Assembly: GCA_947462335.1 (NCBI GenBank)
Contig: OX381714.1
Span: 38,971,360 to 39,035,359 of the forward strand
DNA length: 64,000 nucleotides
Direction of reading: 5' to 3'
DNA from: Harmothoe impar
Lineage: Eukaryota > Annelida > Polychaeta > Phyllodocida > Polynoidae
The position numbers and the translations under genes were made by a program. The notes under the pieces are model-generated. The model ran no database searches, was not told the origin of the DNA, and saw only the letters and a list, made by a program, of their open reading frames with translations. The number at the start of each line of letters is the position of its first letter. Position 1 is the first letter of the stretch. Positions 1 through 38,344 of this stretch are shown here, piece after piece.

Positions 1-1400
1 TCAAACATGGATTTGGTGAACAGCTATCTGCAACTGAATGACAATTGTATTGCAATATGACAGACTGCGCTAATACTGAAGGGATATTTAAATTATGTTG
101 ACATTATATCTATGTATCGTACCTGTATTGTTCATTAGTTTTCATTAGTATTACTACTCCTTCTCACAACGCCCACTTTAAAAGACACTAGGGTAAGCTC
201 ACCTATTTCCGACCACCTACCATAAGTCGACCACCTACAGCATCACATTGCCATCAACCTGTGCTACATTTGGTCACAAACCTTATTTATTATGAAAATT
301 TAAGTGTTGATGAAACAAATTATGTCATTCTTATACATGAATTTCATTATCTACATATAAATAAAACATGTAGAAGTTGGCCTGTTTGACCTGTTTTAAC
401 CAAAGAGAAAACAGTTTTTCTTTAAAAATATTTGACTTTGTTGATGGTTCAGGGATAGATCACTTGATTAACTGCCTATTTCAGATGTTATCTGAAGAAA
501 AACATATATATCGTACACAAATCATGACTTATCACAATGAAATATGCATGTTTATAGCTTTGAGAGCTGATACTTCATGACCCACTAATTTCACCTTTAG
601 ACGTCCAGGATTTCACCATGAGATGACCATCCTCTACCCTAAGTCGTCCATGTATGGCAATGGGTAGCTCATGTGGCCCTTTTATAACTAGATACCATGC
701 ATATATGTATTCTTCATGTGATTTGATTCTGGAGCCTTTATAGATGGTAACTTATATTTATGAAAGTAATATATGACAATGAAATGATGTATTTGCTGTA
801 CATGTGTTATCAGACTACATTGTACATCATCTTCACATGCTAATTAGCTTATATGGTGTGTAGGGGGAACTCCATATAATGCTGCCTTTTGGGCCATTTC
901 TCGATTCTGTATGATTTAACCTGCTTAATGGTCATGTGGAAGTAAATAGCGCCATCTACCGAGTTATATGGTATTCTGGTCTGCATTGAAGGGTGTTCTG
1001 GCTTCTGATTGAGTTATATTTCAGATGAAACAAAAATGGCTAAAATTGTGAAAAGATTCACAGGTGTTCCGAAATACCCTTTGGATAGAATAGCACATGT
1101 AGTTTTATGATATGTAAAGGGTTGGGGAATTTCTGAGGCATGCAAAAACTGATGATGCCAAAGGTCGATTTTAGGCCCAAAACAGGGCAAAATGGGACTA
1201 CCTGTGGATAAAAGTGACTTTTTTTTATATTTTCATGGTCATGCTCTCTATTGAGGCTGAAACATTGTGTGTGAGGGATTGTTTAATCAGACTAGGGCTA
1301 AGTCTATGGTCAACAAATGTTGTGGATGGCTAAATTTGTGCATTGTGCTTTATAGAAACATAGAGGAAGTATAATTATTTCATGGTGAATACGATCTATC
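1..1400. other. Intron or 3' flank of the mucin-like gene; no feature recognised
   Basis: AT-rich unique-looking sequence. No EGF-type cysteine exon was recognised on the minus strand, although exon 24 ends with a donor and the gene must continue. Confidence 0.4.
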
Positions 1401-1705
1401 AAGGTTAAACCTATGGGAGTAAGATATGCGGGGGAAGCGTGCAATAACCCTCGGCCGTATTGCACGCCCTCGCCATATTGCATGCTCCCTGTGGTCGCCA
1501 TGGCGTCGCATGGCATCGCCATGGCGTCGCCAGGCTACTGAGGGTCATGTGACCTGCGCGGAATTCAAAATGGCGCCCGACGGAAGTACACAAACATTGA
1601 GGATATAAACAAACATCGTGGAACTAAACAAACATAGACTGTCTATCTGTTTTGGAAGGAAAAACCCTGAAATAAATACAGAGCGTCACTTTAAATTGCC
1701 CTCTT

Positions 1706-1801
1706 CACTGGTTACTTCACTTGCCGTGCTTGGGCCGTATTGCACTAGGCCTACGGCCAGCGTGCAATACGGCCCAAGCATGGCTTGTGAAGTAACCAGT
1801 G
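1706..1801. mobile_element. Foldback (MITE-like) hairpin
   Basis: About 40-base arms: CACTGGTTACTTCAC on the left and its complement GTGAAGTAACCAGTG on the right, with TGGGCCGTATTGCAC / GTGCAATACGGCCCA inside. Related GTGCAATA sequences occur at 1,438-1,490. Confidence 0.75.
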
Positions 1802-2029
1802 ACTCGGCCAATTTAGCGTGCAGCTCTGTCTATTTACTTCCTTGTGACCTAATATCGCTTAACATTACTAGTGGATGATTTATGAAACCCTTATAATTAT
1901 ATATAGCTAAATTGTCCAGGTGAATTGTCCAGGTGAATGGTCTATAGCTAAATCGCCCAGCCACTTCAGTATAGGCTAGGGTCCACATAACATGTGTACA
2001 TACATACAAAAGACAAAATGACTGACAGA

Positions 2030-2269
2030 GGTATGTCAACATGACAACATATGTATGTCAACATGACTTGAACATGTATGATAATAAGACAGACACATGC
2101 ATGTCAACATGGTACACTCATGTATGGCAACATGGTACACTCATGTATGTCAACATGGTACACTCATGTATTGCAACATGGTACACTCATGTATGATAAA
2201 ATGAGGGACTCATGTGTGTCATTATGACGGACACATACATGTATGATAACATGGCAGACACATGCCCCC

Positions 2270-2335
<66 letters not shown>

Positions 2336-2720
2336 TCCCTTGTATGACAGCTCTGTATGACAGCTATGTACTCATGATATGCATACTGTATGTGTCACTC
2401 TGGTTACTATCGCTCATGCACACATGTCAACATGGCAGACACATACATGTTGACATAGTGAGCACATGCATGTCAAGATAAGGGACACATACATGCCTGT
2501 CATGTTGTAATTACTGTATTTTATCATCTTGCCATGCATGTGTCCGTCATGCTGTCATACATATGCTAGTTATGTCAACATACCTGTGTCTGTCATATTG
2601 CCATACTTGTGCCAGTCAAGTTGACATGTGTTAGTCACGGGGTTAGTCATGTTGAGATACAAGTGATGTTGTGCTGATACATGTGTCATGTTGTCATGCA
2701 TGTTCCTATTAGCATATCTC
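2030..2720. repeat. Degenerate minisatellite around a (CT)n tract
   Basis: Units of about 27 bases built on GTCAACATGGTACACTCATG repeat from 2,030 to 2,260. After the CT tract, units of the complementary type (GTCATGTTGTCATACATG-like) follow to about 2,720, so the two halves are in opposite orientation. Confidence 0.75.
2275..2331. repeat. (CT)n microsatellite
   Basis: Nearly pure CT dinucleotide repeat of about 57 bases flanked by short C runs. Confidence 0.95.
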
Positions 2721-3179
2721 ATATTGATCATAGGGACAGATATACTTATAATACAGCCATATGCCTTACAATGGACGACATTAGGTGAATCTTGGTCGAC
2801 TCTGGGTGAAATAGCCTCATTTGAAAGTTTGACGTTTGCATGAAGATAACAGTGATAAGAATACTATCTAGAGATTTTTGAGAACATAAATCAGAATCTG
2901 TAAACAAATCCCTAAAGTTGTGTGTGCCACATGTATTGTGGACATGACTCTACACTGAGAAAAAGAGATTTACATTTTGGTCACATAAAATGTGTACGGG
3001 AAGGGTCGACTTATGGTGAATCTACCCTATCTGAAGTACATTATATGTCCAAGTTCTTGCCACAATTATTGAGTTTTTGGAGCTATAAATTACAGGTAGC
3101 TATTCCTTAGAAGTCTTTTAATACAATGAATGTTAGGGACATAGGTTGAAAATAATTCCATATTGAGTGAGTATCTTAC

Positions 3180-27896
<24,717 letters not shown>

Positions 27897-28204
27897 GTCT
27901 GTTTTGGTCAACGCCTATATGCCTACTGCACTAGCAGTAGCACCTGCCCTGAACCGATTGAGGTTAGGCCAAGGGAAAATAGTTGTTGTTTCGCATATCT
28001 CCATCAATCTTAAAGAGAACCAGAAATAGAGAATCAAATAAGTCCTTCTTGCCTTTTCTTTTCCAGCAGCTACCTTTTATATTTCAGTCCCTATACCATC
28101 ATTTCGATCTTATGCGAAATACATGTATGTTACATGCTGAAAAGTAGACAACAGAAATCATACAACATAAAGATGAATATAGCATTTGTGTTGCCTATAT
28201 ATAA

Positions 28205-28410
28205 AGCCACTTAAAATCAATTATCAGGGGAAAAAACATTTTGGAGGGGATGCGGGAGGTTTTTTTCCTGCTCATTGATGGTCTGCACGAGGGGATAAGG
28301 ATGAAAATGCTTTTTAAATCTTTCCAAAAAGATGGGGGGAAAATCAATGCGGCCCTTTTTCAAGGATGCGGGCGGTATCCGCAAAGCTGATAGTCATTTT
28401 TAAGTGGCCT
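28205..28410. mobile_element. 206-bp MITE, GCCACTTAAAA termini
   Basis: AGCCACTTAAAATCAATTAT at left; complement of AGGCCACTTAAAAATGACTA at right. Interior has repeated GATGCGGG. Lies about 300 bases upstream of the start codon of the mucin-like gene, so it may be in its promoter or 5' UTR intron. Confidence 0.7.
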
Positions 28411-28429
28411 AAGATGTATTTTTTCTACG

Positions 28430-28676
28430 TTAACCCTTTAAGGGTCCGATAGTAATTCGATTCACTGATCCCTTTGTCGTCCTGATACATCTATACGAAT
28501 GCAGCCCTAGCGAGTCTACCTTCCGGGTCACGCGTGTATAGTCGGCATGATGCTTGAATTGCAGCCTTGGTGAGCAGACGCACCAGGGCTGTATACATTA
28601 TTGTGTTGTGACTATAATAAAGGGCGTCACCTGCTAAAGCAATGTGCGGCCTTCAAACTTTAAGTTAGAGGGTTAA
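28430..28676. mobile_element. TTAACCCTTT-family element
   Basis: TTAACCCTTTAAGGGTCCGA at left, TTAGAGGGTTAA at right, with GTCGTCCTGATACAT and GCAGCCCTAGCGAGT inside. Confidence 0.65.
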
Positions 28677-28679
28677 ACT

Positions 28680-29400
28680 GCGATGCTCGATACGGGCTAT
28701 TACTTCAAGGGGAAGGGGCAGGTTTCAACCAGGATGTCTTGACCCATTTCCATTCCAGAACCGATGGTACATACAGAGCTCTAGGAATTTTATTCGTGTA
28801 CCAGTAGGTATACCGGTTAAAACAGGAGGAGACATATTCTGCTAAAAAGATATTGTGACACATTTTGTTTCTTGTATATCACAAGGGGAGTTGCTTTAAC
28901 CTGCCTAAATTATAATCAGATAGGCCTTACTACCTAGAATTGTCTACTTCACTATGGAGCTAGGGCATACACGTAGGCCCCTATATTGCATTTATACAAT
29001 GCATGCAATAAATAATTGATATGATCAAAATTGTGGTAAGGATGAGACTGACTTGAAATTCCCAAGCGTCTTATGAGACTACACCATAACTGTATGGACC
29101 ACATAGCCCGGGCATAATGGTGTAAGTTGGTCCATCGTATGACCCTGGTCTTGTTCATTAAAATATTATGACTCAGCATGCCGATATCAAAAAGAGGGAT
29201 GCAGAAATCACAAATGTGTCTAAAAGTTTAACTTATTGTACAAGGTCGCAGCGTTGCCTGGAAAGCAGCCCAGCCAGTTCGCTTTTTACCCCTCTGGAGC
29301 GACATAAAGGTATGTAAACCTGGCCACACCCACTCCCACAGTGGGAATTTTAGAGGGCATGCATGGGCCATGGGAGACCTCTACTGTTGATGACAAATGG
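28680..29400. other. Upstream of mucin-like gene; no feature recognised
   Basis: Non-coding, no repeat family or core promoter recognised with confidence. Confidence 0.4.
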
Positions 29401-29642
29401 ACACACATAGAAAACAAGTAGAATCACTGTCACTCCCGACGTGATCACTGAGGTAACTCTCCCCAGGACTCTGAAGTAACTCCCTAACAGCAGCAGGACT
29501 CTATAATAACTCTATAGTGACTCCTATTCTAAGACTCCCTAATGATTGGGAGTTGCTTTAGAGTCCTGGGGAGAGTTACCTCAGTGATCAGGGCTGGACT
29601 CCCATTTAAGAGTTACAGTGATTCTACTTCTTCTCTCTGTGC
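29401..29642. mobile_element. Foldback element, ACACAGAAAAG family
   Basis: ACACACATAGAAAACAAGTA then GAATCACTGT at left, complement ACAGTGATTCTACTTC and TTCTCTCTGTG at right. Inner GGTAACTCTCCCCAGGACTC / GAGTCCTGGGGAGAGTTACC. Confidence 0.8.
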
Positions 29643-29644
29643 AA

Positions 29645-32045
29645 CGTTAAAACGATAAAGAATTGAGCAATGTTGGTATGTATAGGCTAACAAGCGTACC
29701 AGAAGAGAAGGAGGAAGACAAGCAGGCACATCTAATTATAGGCGACGAAACTGGATGGGGGAGGGGGTCAAGGCCCTTTCGACTATAGGTTGAGAAGGGG
29801 AGGGGGATAGATCCCCCAGTAAAAAAGGGAAAGTTGTTTGGAAAACAAGAAAATTCTAGAAGGTAGAATTTCAACATTTCCCCCATTGCCCTGACTGTTT
29901 AGGTGCCCCACCCATCTCCCCTGAGGCAGGAAGGCAGGTGGATATCCAGTACATACGTTTAAGGTTGCACTGGGAAGGCATAGGTCCGGAGCTCCGATGC
30001 GCCACCTCGTGTGTAAAACGTGCTAAGCTAGTTTGCAGGTTGTACACCAGATGGAGACAGCGGGTACACATTGCTTTAAGATGGAAATAGTCCACGAGTA
30101 ATGTTGTCAGGGGACAACACCATGATTGAATTGTCTTTACCCTCTCCCTGTTCTGTCACAGAAAGCGGCACTGTTAGAAGTAAATGTAACTTCCCAACAT
30201 TGGAGGGAGCTTATGGCTACACTGTAGACCTACGACTGGTTAGCTAAGACTGTCTTGATAATGAGCAGATATTTACTTAGCACCGTCCCTGGTTCAAATG
30301 CCAGTTTCCTTATACTACTAATGAGCAGCACAGTGAAATACACTTGATCTACTAATAAGCTTGTTTAAGGCTGCTATTCTGGTGGGTTTTGATAATTTAA
30401 TGTTAAGAAATGACATCAGGTGGCAGGACTGAGTGGCCTGCTACCTGAAAGTATTTCACTGCTGATCTTACCAACAGAGTCTACTATTTCCTACCAGGAG
30501 GCAGCATTGAGTAGGCAATTAGTACAGTGTTATTGTTATCCGGTTTACAGTTGGTTGATTTTTATTCTCACGGGAGGTATTTCACCTATTTCCATATAGA
30601 AAGAAGCACCCATATCATTTATAAATTAACCTGTCCATATGTAAGTCTGTGTAGATTGCTGACGTGTTATAATCTAAAATTCGATGATTGGAGTTAAAGC
30701 TGCTGCTTTAACAAGTACATAACTACAGGACACCCATATTAGTTAGCAAATGTGATCCTTATACTAGTAACATTCCGAAATGCATCAAATGTAAAGGTGT
30801 CTACTATAAACAACAAACGCAACTTCTAGTGACAGGGAACGTGGAAGCAGCCTGGTAAGCAGACTGAGTAGTACTTCCACTATTTCAGATCAATATTCTC
30901 AATTTCCAACAGAAAATTACGAATGCAACAAAAATCAACCCAAGCAAGGACAGATATCTAAATATCTAAATTTTGCCATGGACCCAAATTCCAAAAGAAT
31001 CTTAGCATTTAGGGGTCTAGGGCCATTATAAGATTCATGCTAATAAAGTATGAAATACAACTATTTGGGCGTGTCCTTCAGATTCTAAGTAGTGTATGTA
31101 GGGTGTTCAGAGCGGCCTGCCATGGCACAGACAACCAGCAGTTTTGCCCTCTATTTACACTCATGTCTCATTTATGGCTAATTGACTCAAAAAAAAACCA
31201 CAGTTATGTTCACACTATCTGAAAGCTATGGTTTCATTACACACAATGTGTGGTTTCTGCAAGGATTTGTACATTTCCACTTGTGGTTTTATATGAATGA
31301 GTAAGTAGAAAGTGGGTAGTGCATGCTCCCTGTGCAGGCCCACATTTTGGCACTAGTAATTGATAGCTGCCCTGTACTAGAATAGATTTCTGGCAGAGGG
31401 TATTTGTGCAGTCAATTCCTGAATGATTGGAGTGTAATGCTAAGATATAGGCCTTCATTTACATATATCCCACATGTTATAATATGGACTACCAGATCCA
31501 GATCTACAGCAAAATATTTCCTAAAAGTTATGGAATCACGTTTAAAATAGAGGGGCATAAAAATGTGGGATCATACATTTAATTCCCATATATGTTTACT
31601 GTCTCCAATCTGAAGAACAAAGTGATTGGAAAATAATTGGCCACCAGATTTACACTTATGTGGATCTACCTTTTCTGAGGAGTAGTACATTCCCTATGTA
31701 AGTCACCCTCCACTGCACCTGGATCCCTGCCACTCACACTGTAGCAGGGGAGTGCTATTTCAGGACCAATCCACTGCATGGTTAGACCAATGAGTCTCCA
31801 TAGGGGCTCATGTATGTCTCTGGTTAGACAGGGCTCTCTTGTCCTCCCAAAACACCTTACTTTTTGCCAAGAAACCCCAATTTAACTATGTTCTAGTGGT
31901 GGTAGATTCACAATTCTTTCAGAATCCTCTTAGTTAAGATCCTGTCTATCTATCCTATACAAAAAACGCAACTTTTCTGCACTCAATAAAAAGCCTGAAC
32001 GCCCTAGTGTATGTGTAGGGAATGCAGGGGCACGTGGTTATGATT
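29645..32045. other. Intergenic; no feature recognised
   Basis: No coding exon, RNA gene or clear element seen. Scattered short frames have no recognisable domain. Confidence 0.4.
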
Positions 32046-32049
32046 TAAA

Positions 32050-32063
32050 CCTCCAGATGGCAG
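32050..32063 (+). promoter_or_regulatory. CTCF-like motif
   Basis: CCTCCAGATGGCAG fits the CTCF core with one mismatch (third base), plus orientation. Confidence 0.3.
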
Positions 32064-32099
32064 TAGTGCATCCTTCCCATCCCTCCAGCACCAAACATG

Positions 32100-32520
32100 T
32101 AAACAAGAGCACATGTTGCCGACCACGTGCTTTCTCCCCTGCCATGCACCACAGCGCCCTCAGCGCCAGCCGGCGAAACTACACCCAACCCCAGGCCTGG
32201 CCCAGACACTGGTTCTCTGTGACACCCGCTCTGCTCGTTGAAGCATAGTGCAAAGGGGACCAGTGTGGCATCGTCCCCTCATGCATGCACGTGCACACCG
32301 GTCTGGTACAAACGTGCACTACGCGCTGCATGCATGCATGCCGCTCTGCTTCCCCTCTCTGCAGCATTGGGCGCTGCAACCCCCCCCCCCCCCCTTCCCC
32401 CTCTCCAAACCCCCTCCCCTCTCCCACCAGGTCCGCGCGCACTGTCGTGTGGGGAGGCGCGTTTGTTATTGTCGTGCACGCTCGTGGTGAGGAGGGAAAG
32501 CGGGGTGAGTGAGTGAAGGC
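32100..32520. promoter_or_regulatory. GC- and CpG-richer block
   Basis: Richer in CG than the surroundings (GCGCCAGCCGGCG, CCGCGCGCAC, GAGGCGCG) with a C-run near 32,380. Overlapping frames on both strands translate low-complexity sequence. Could be a promoter or unmethylated island; not proven. Confidence 0.3.
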
Positions 32521-32599
32521 CAGTCAACACCCCTCTACCAATACCCGACTACATGTACTACTACTCCTACTCCCACAGCATGGATTCTACCCCTCATCT

Positions 32600-34790
32600 T
32601 TATGAACTATCCCTCACATGATACTCTCCAACACTTGGATTACCCATCACCTCTGTGAGTGATTAATGTGACTGTGTCCATGAACAGGAGTACCCATAGT
32701 CAGTAGGAGCTGCACATGATTAGAACCGATATTGGAGGACACAATGGATATGCTGCATGGGTAGGACTGGTGCCACTACTAGTACTAGGGGTGGTCTGCA
32801 CTCTACAGCACTACACCCACCCACACCTTGTTTACCAAAAAAAGGACAGCAGATTGTGAGCTGGGATTAAATGTCGTCTGCAATTCATTGTGCGGTCTAA
32901 TGTCCACTAAATGGCATTATACATCAACACTACTGTTTTCTGTGTTTTACTCCCCAGGATTGTCAATAGAGAAAACACTGCTATTGCTACTCACTGTTGA
33001 AGCAAATCGACCGCACTGGAGGAGAAGTGTACCTTAACATTAGGTGTGACTCCAGGGCAGTGATCAGCTGTGTGCCCTACTGCTGACATCAGCCCCACCT
33101 TTATGGAACTGCTCCTACCAGAGACCTTTGTCTTCTATAAGCAGCTCAGTGATAATTTTGCTGAAATACAGGTGGCATATTTTAAGACAAAGCTGATATT
33201 GAAACAGAACCTCTTCTATGGTTTATTAGCCTACGTGATTATTGGATGTACTGTCAGTTTATGGATACCGTTATTGTACGTCTACATTGATGATAGGAAT
33301 TGATATTACCATCAAGACCCTAAAAAACCAACCAGGTAAGCTGAATTTCCAGTTTGCTCTTTTACATGATTATAAATGATATTTTCAGGGGGGGTGGTGA
33401 AATTTTCACTTCAATTGAAATAGATGTCGTTAATACTCTTTCAACTATAATTTTCAGTTACCCATTAATGTTTTGGGGAGTGTTACACATGCCTCATTAT
33501 AAGAAAGGGTTACCCAAACTTCACCACAATTACCCTCTTCTTATGCAAGGTCACACATCCTAATTATCATGTCCATATTCCCTAATAATGTAGGGATGTA
33601 GAATAGCCTAGTCCCTAGCTTTTATGTACATGCCCTTCCCACAGTACTGGATAATTATCCATATAGCCATGAACCTGCCCTTTGAAGGGACAGCCATTTA
33701 TTTCATTGCCTTCTCCACAACTGCCAAGAATAGTACCCTTCTCCCTGGTCCTTGTTACGTGGACAGGTGGATTAGGAAGGTCGATATACCCTACTCACCA
33801 TGGTCTACCTGTGGTGACTTTGATTACAGTAGCCCTTTTAGTCCCCGCTATCACACCCCAGATCTGGGAGATAGGGACCTCACTAGTGGACTAATCGCCC
33901 GTGGGCTTAGGGAGGGCAATGGAGGGACCCCCAGGTGAATCTGATAGGTGTGGGGGCGGGCACCCAGGGCTCAGGTGGGAACAGAGGGTGTCAGGTGAGA
34001 AGACAATACCTGTCCGCGGCCACAGCGTAATCACAGGTAGACACACTGGAGGAGGGGGTAATATAAAACTTAAAGCTCCCTTGGTGGCCATAATAATTAT
34101 ATATGGCCACTTACACAGGTAGAATATAAAGACGTTTAGTAGTCCTTTTAGCTTTTTATTTAAGTGTTTAAATAATGTACACGACGGTGGACACACATGG
34201 TGCCCCTCCCCCAAGGTATTATGCCTCCTATAGTCTCCAGGGTGTGAATTGGCTAAGTGCAATTAATTTGTCTGCATGGTCTCGAAAAGACGTGAATTTG
34301 ATATGTAAGTAGTATATGACTATGCAATACCATTTTGACCACGGTGGAAGGCAAAGACAACGGAATTCACACCAATAATGATGCTAGTTGTGGGCATCTG
34401 TCGTGGTTGTTTCTTCATACACTCAGGTCCTGGTAGGTTAACCTTTACAAAACCATCGGGAAGGTTCAGAGAACCACATTTATATCATTGCCGTTGCATA
34501 GAGTCTGTGCACATTAATATGCCCCCCCCCCCCTCCATTTTGAGTAATGACCGTCGTTCAACTTGTTGGACTACCGTCAAACCATGGGGCCCTTGATGAG
34601 GGAGGGGAGTGGGTCCCATGTCTCTGTCACTGATTCATCACCGCGTCCCATGTCGATTTTAAGAAAAGGTTAGATGTCCCATGTCCATTATGAGAAATGA
34701 AAATGTCCCATATGCCACTATTGCCCCCCTCTTTTCATTTGTCGTTCACCGGGTCGTTCACTAAGCCCCAAAATGAAAATGTCTGTAAGG
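32600..34790. other. Intergenic; no feature recognised
   Basis: Mixed sequence with small frames lacking known domains; a poly-C run near 34,520. Confidence 0.4.
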
Positions 34791-34794
34791 CCAT

Positions 34795-34922
34795 AACCAT
34801 GTTTAATTAGCCTTGGTTCGGCATGATGCATGATGGGGAAGGGGAGCAGGACTGCATACATGTATCATGACGACAAGGGGCATCTTTCATTTGAAGCAGT
34901 ATGGCTGCCCTTAAAGGGTTAG
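34795..34922. mobile_element. TTAACCCTTT-family element, diverged
   Basis: GGCATGATGCATGATG, CATGTATCATGACGAC and a right end CCCTTAAAGGGTTA. Left boundary uncertain. Confidence 0.5.
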
Positions 34923-34924
34923 GG

Positions 34925-37900
34925 GTGACATCTGGTGGCACGTTGGTCAGGTGTGAGCACATCCCCTGCATCCTCAGCCACAGAGGCAGATAGCCATCCT
35001 AAACGACTGCTGGCGTCGGGTGAAATCGACCTGTCATAAAAAGTAAAATCACAGAGAAAACCGCCCTTTACCATTGAATTCCATTTGAATGGCATCGTCA
35101 ACATATGACCGGATGCCACAATATGGGTAATTGTAAGGTGTGGTTTAGATGGGACTATGGATACACATCCCAAGACAGGAATCTGTGGTAGAAATACCCA
35201 CCAAACCATGACCCAATCTGCCAATGGTGTCACTATCTAAGAGTGAATCATCTTTTATGGTTTTCATATTCTGGACTGAAAATCGTCCTCTTTTGTTCTC
35301 CCGTTGACAGGTGAATAACAGGTGCTCATGCGTGCCATAATGCCTAGTACTAGTACGTGGGTGCCTTTTTTCTTTCTTATATTTCTTTGGCAGCAAATCT
35401 AGGTTTTGGGTCATTTTTAAAAAGGCGACATTTCTGCCACCTGTCATTCTCAAAGTTAGTATTCTCCTTCTTTCCATTATCAAGCTCTCTCTGTCTGCCT
35501 TTCAGTATGTCTCTGTCTTTCTGTATCCGCCCCTCTGTGTGTTTCCATCTGTCTCTGTCTCTGTCTCTCACTCTGTATGTTTGTCTCTCGCTCTCTCTAT
35601 CTTTCTCTGTCTCTATCTCTCTCTGTATTCCTCTATTCCACTGTTCTCCCGCCTTGTATTGTTCTCTTCTACTTTTATTTCTGATTGTTAATTTAAATAG
35701 CAATTCCATATTCCTTTGAGAACTCGCTCTCCCCAAACCACACTGTATCCACTGAATCCACCCTAAACATGGCACACCCGATAACAATGGCCATTTATCC
35801 ATAGACAAGACCCTAACAAAACACAAACACCAGCTAATTTCTGGACAATAGGAGTTAAAAGTAAGATGCATAGCGTTACACAATTGCTCCTATATCATAG
35901 GCCGTTGGCCGGTGTATAGAAGACTTACGGTTGTTTGGCAATCCCTAAACGCCTGCAGGGATGGGGAGACATGGGGGAGACAAAGTTTAACGGCCAGAGC
36001 CGTGGAGAATAATTGTTTGTTTTGGCTCGAACCCCCAAACCCGTCAAGTAAACAAAGTCTACTCTCTCCCACTTAAATGGCCTCGGGGATGATAGAAATG
36101 TTAAGTAAAGCAATGACAGCTTATCTAATATATATTCTATGAACTTTCAAAATCCCGTTTTCCCAATGTTTCGGCTTGTAACTTCAGAGAAGCATTGTAA
36201 TAACCCAACATTAAATGCTGGTATAGAGAGAACATACAGGGTTGAATTCTCGAGCTATTATCATCATGAATTGATGAACTATTATGTATAAACATAGGAT
36301 TCCAATCGTGTATCAGAATAAGTATAACCTTCCCCACATCCCTATGAGATACCTTTAGTTCCTGAACCCCAATCAGTCTGCCATGATTAATCGTCTTCCA
36401 AATTCAATAAATCAAACAATAGTATCGATATCCAATACCTCTAATAATCATAGTAAATGTGTACCCCTACCCATCATTCCTAGGAACTGAATACAATCCA
36501 TTTAAAATATTGAGTAGTATGGCCTATGGTTAGGCCAAGAATCGGCAGATAACTGGCCAAAATAAATCATGTAGGTACTGGGGTAGGTTGGTTTTTCAAG
36601 ATTCGTTTTTTCAAGATTTTAAGAATAATGCAACATTTGGTAAATTTAGTACATTATTATTGATAATTTTTGATTTTTGGCCCTACTAAAACCTTTTTCA
36701 CAAAAAGTCCCCAAATCGTTAGGGTTGGTCCAAATATAATGGGGAAGTGAGGTTAACTGAATTTAATTGCTTTTTAGGCCTTATAATATATATTATAGCC
36801 TTGCTGACCATGGTGTTTCTGTGAGGGTGCCCACATTGCATGTGCTGTCTACGCCGCATGTCTGGTGTTTAAAACACACATCAAACTTTGATGATGCTCG
36901 CCTGGATCGATATGGATGCATTCTGAGCTGACCTATTTATGAATGACCATCCACCGGAAGGGAATAGGGGGGAGGAGGGATGTGCGTTATCTGCTTACTG
37001 GTAAACGTGGATGGGGGAGATGATGGAGGGGTGAGGTTGGGGGTGGCATGGAACAGGCGTAAGCTTAGAGGAAACCTGAAATGGTTTGACAGTGATGAAT
37101 CGGAGAGGGGGGGGGGGGGTAAATTATGAGGGTAATATTTAATGGTTCTGAATTAGCAAGTGGGTAAAATTGTTATAGGCTCCAGCAAGTTCATGATAAT
37201 GATGCTGATATAGACCAATAATTATCTAACATGCTGCTTCACGCATATTAAACTATTTAGGGTCATTTTTTCTGCTTCCATTTATTCAACTTTTTGCAAA
37301 CTTATTCATATTCCCCTATACAACAACAGCATGATAAACCGAATTACAACATTACCTAGCTTTGTTAGCCATCGCATTGAAAACGTAATTAACAACTGTT
37401 AAATATCAACGTGGCAATACATTCTCCACATTCCAAAGCGCCAACTTGAAATGCATGATCAGAAATTGGTCCGTGGTTTGTCACATCTCATGGGAAAATA
37501 AAATATTTCCCCATGCCTTGAGAGCACACATAGAGGAACTTTGACACCCAGCAGTAGACGGCTTCTATTGTCTCTGACCAAACACATTACTCTAGTGCTG
37601 TATATCTTGTTCACAGCCCCCGAAACACACCTGCATTGGCAATGTTTGTTCTAGGCTTACTTCTTTATACAATGTTTCCTTTGCTCCCCTATACCCTGTC
37701 CAATATAGCTGGGAGGGTTACACAATGGGAAATGGGAATTGTTTCAAGGTATTACTCCTATGATTCCCTGCTCTCAGCTCAATTGGTTTACTTGGGTAAT
37801 TCTAATAACATCAGCCTTTGAATTCCTCCAGTGGGGGATACTGTTCCCACTTGGCAAAGCATGTTTTGTGTATCAAGGCATTCAATTAATGGCCTGGCCA

Positions 37901-38340
37901 TGGAAGAGGCTTTTCTGGTCGCCTTATCTAAGAGGTTGTCTCAGTTGTATAATAGTTGATGGATTAAAATAACAACTCAATGTGAAGTTTGAAATAGCTT
38001 TTGTGTCTGAGCCTTGGAGTTTTCAGCGTGAGTGGACATATCAATAGCACAAAGTTTGAGCTTAATGTCAGCCTTAACCTCAGTCTTGGCACTAAAGTAT
38101 GTCGCTAAAATACTATGAGTCGACAAAATGGAGATCTATTTTTTACGAGGCCCTCTCCTGTTGTTGGCTTAGACCCACAATTAGTTTTACTATTCATAAG
38201 TAAAATAAAGTGTTCATGAAGCGATTATTGTAAGTTATAGCTATACTCCTGTTGCTGACGCTCTATACAGTTACAGTCTGACACAAATCTGAAAACATTG
38301 TTTGTTATGCGATACCAGTATTGAGAGCTTCTTTACAATT
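34925..38340. other. Intergenic; polypyrimidine tract, otherwise nothing recognised
   Basis: 35,483-35,635 is an imperfect (TCTCTG)n tract; small frames over it are artefacts. A run of G is near 37,110. Confidence 0.45.
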
Positions 38341-38344
38341 TCTG

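Noticed and set aside
27897..27911. Upstream in-frame TTG as start of the mucin-like protein
   Set aside because: Eukaryotic initiation at TTG is rare and the ATG at 27,896 gives a clean signal peptide.
32238..32516. Overlapping frames on both strands in a GC-rich block
   Set aside because: Low-complexity Pro/His/Ala sequence on both strands and no splice or domain support.
35357..35883. 120- and 168-codon frames on opposite strands
   Set aside because: Caused by the TCTCTG polypyrimidine tract, whose two strands lack stops.
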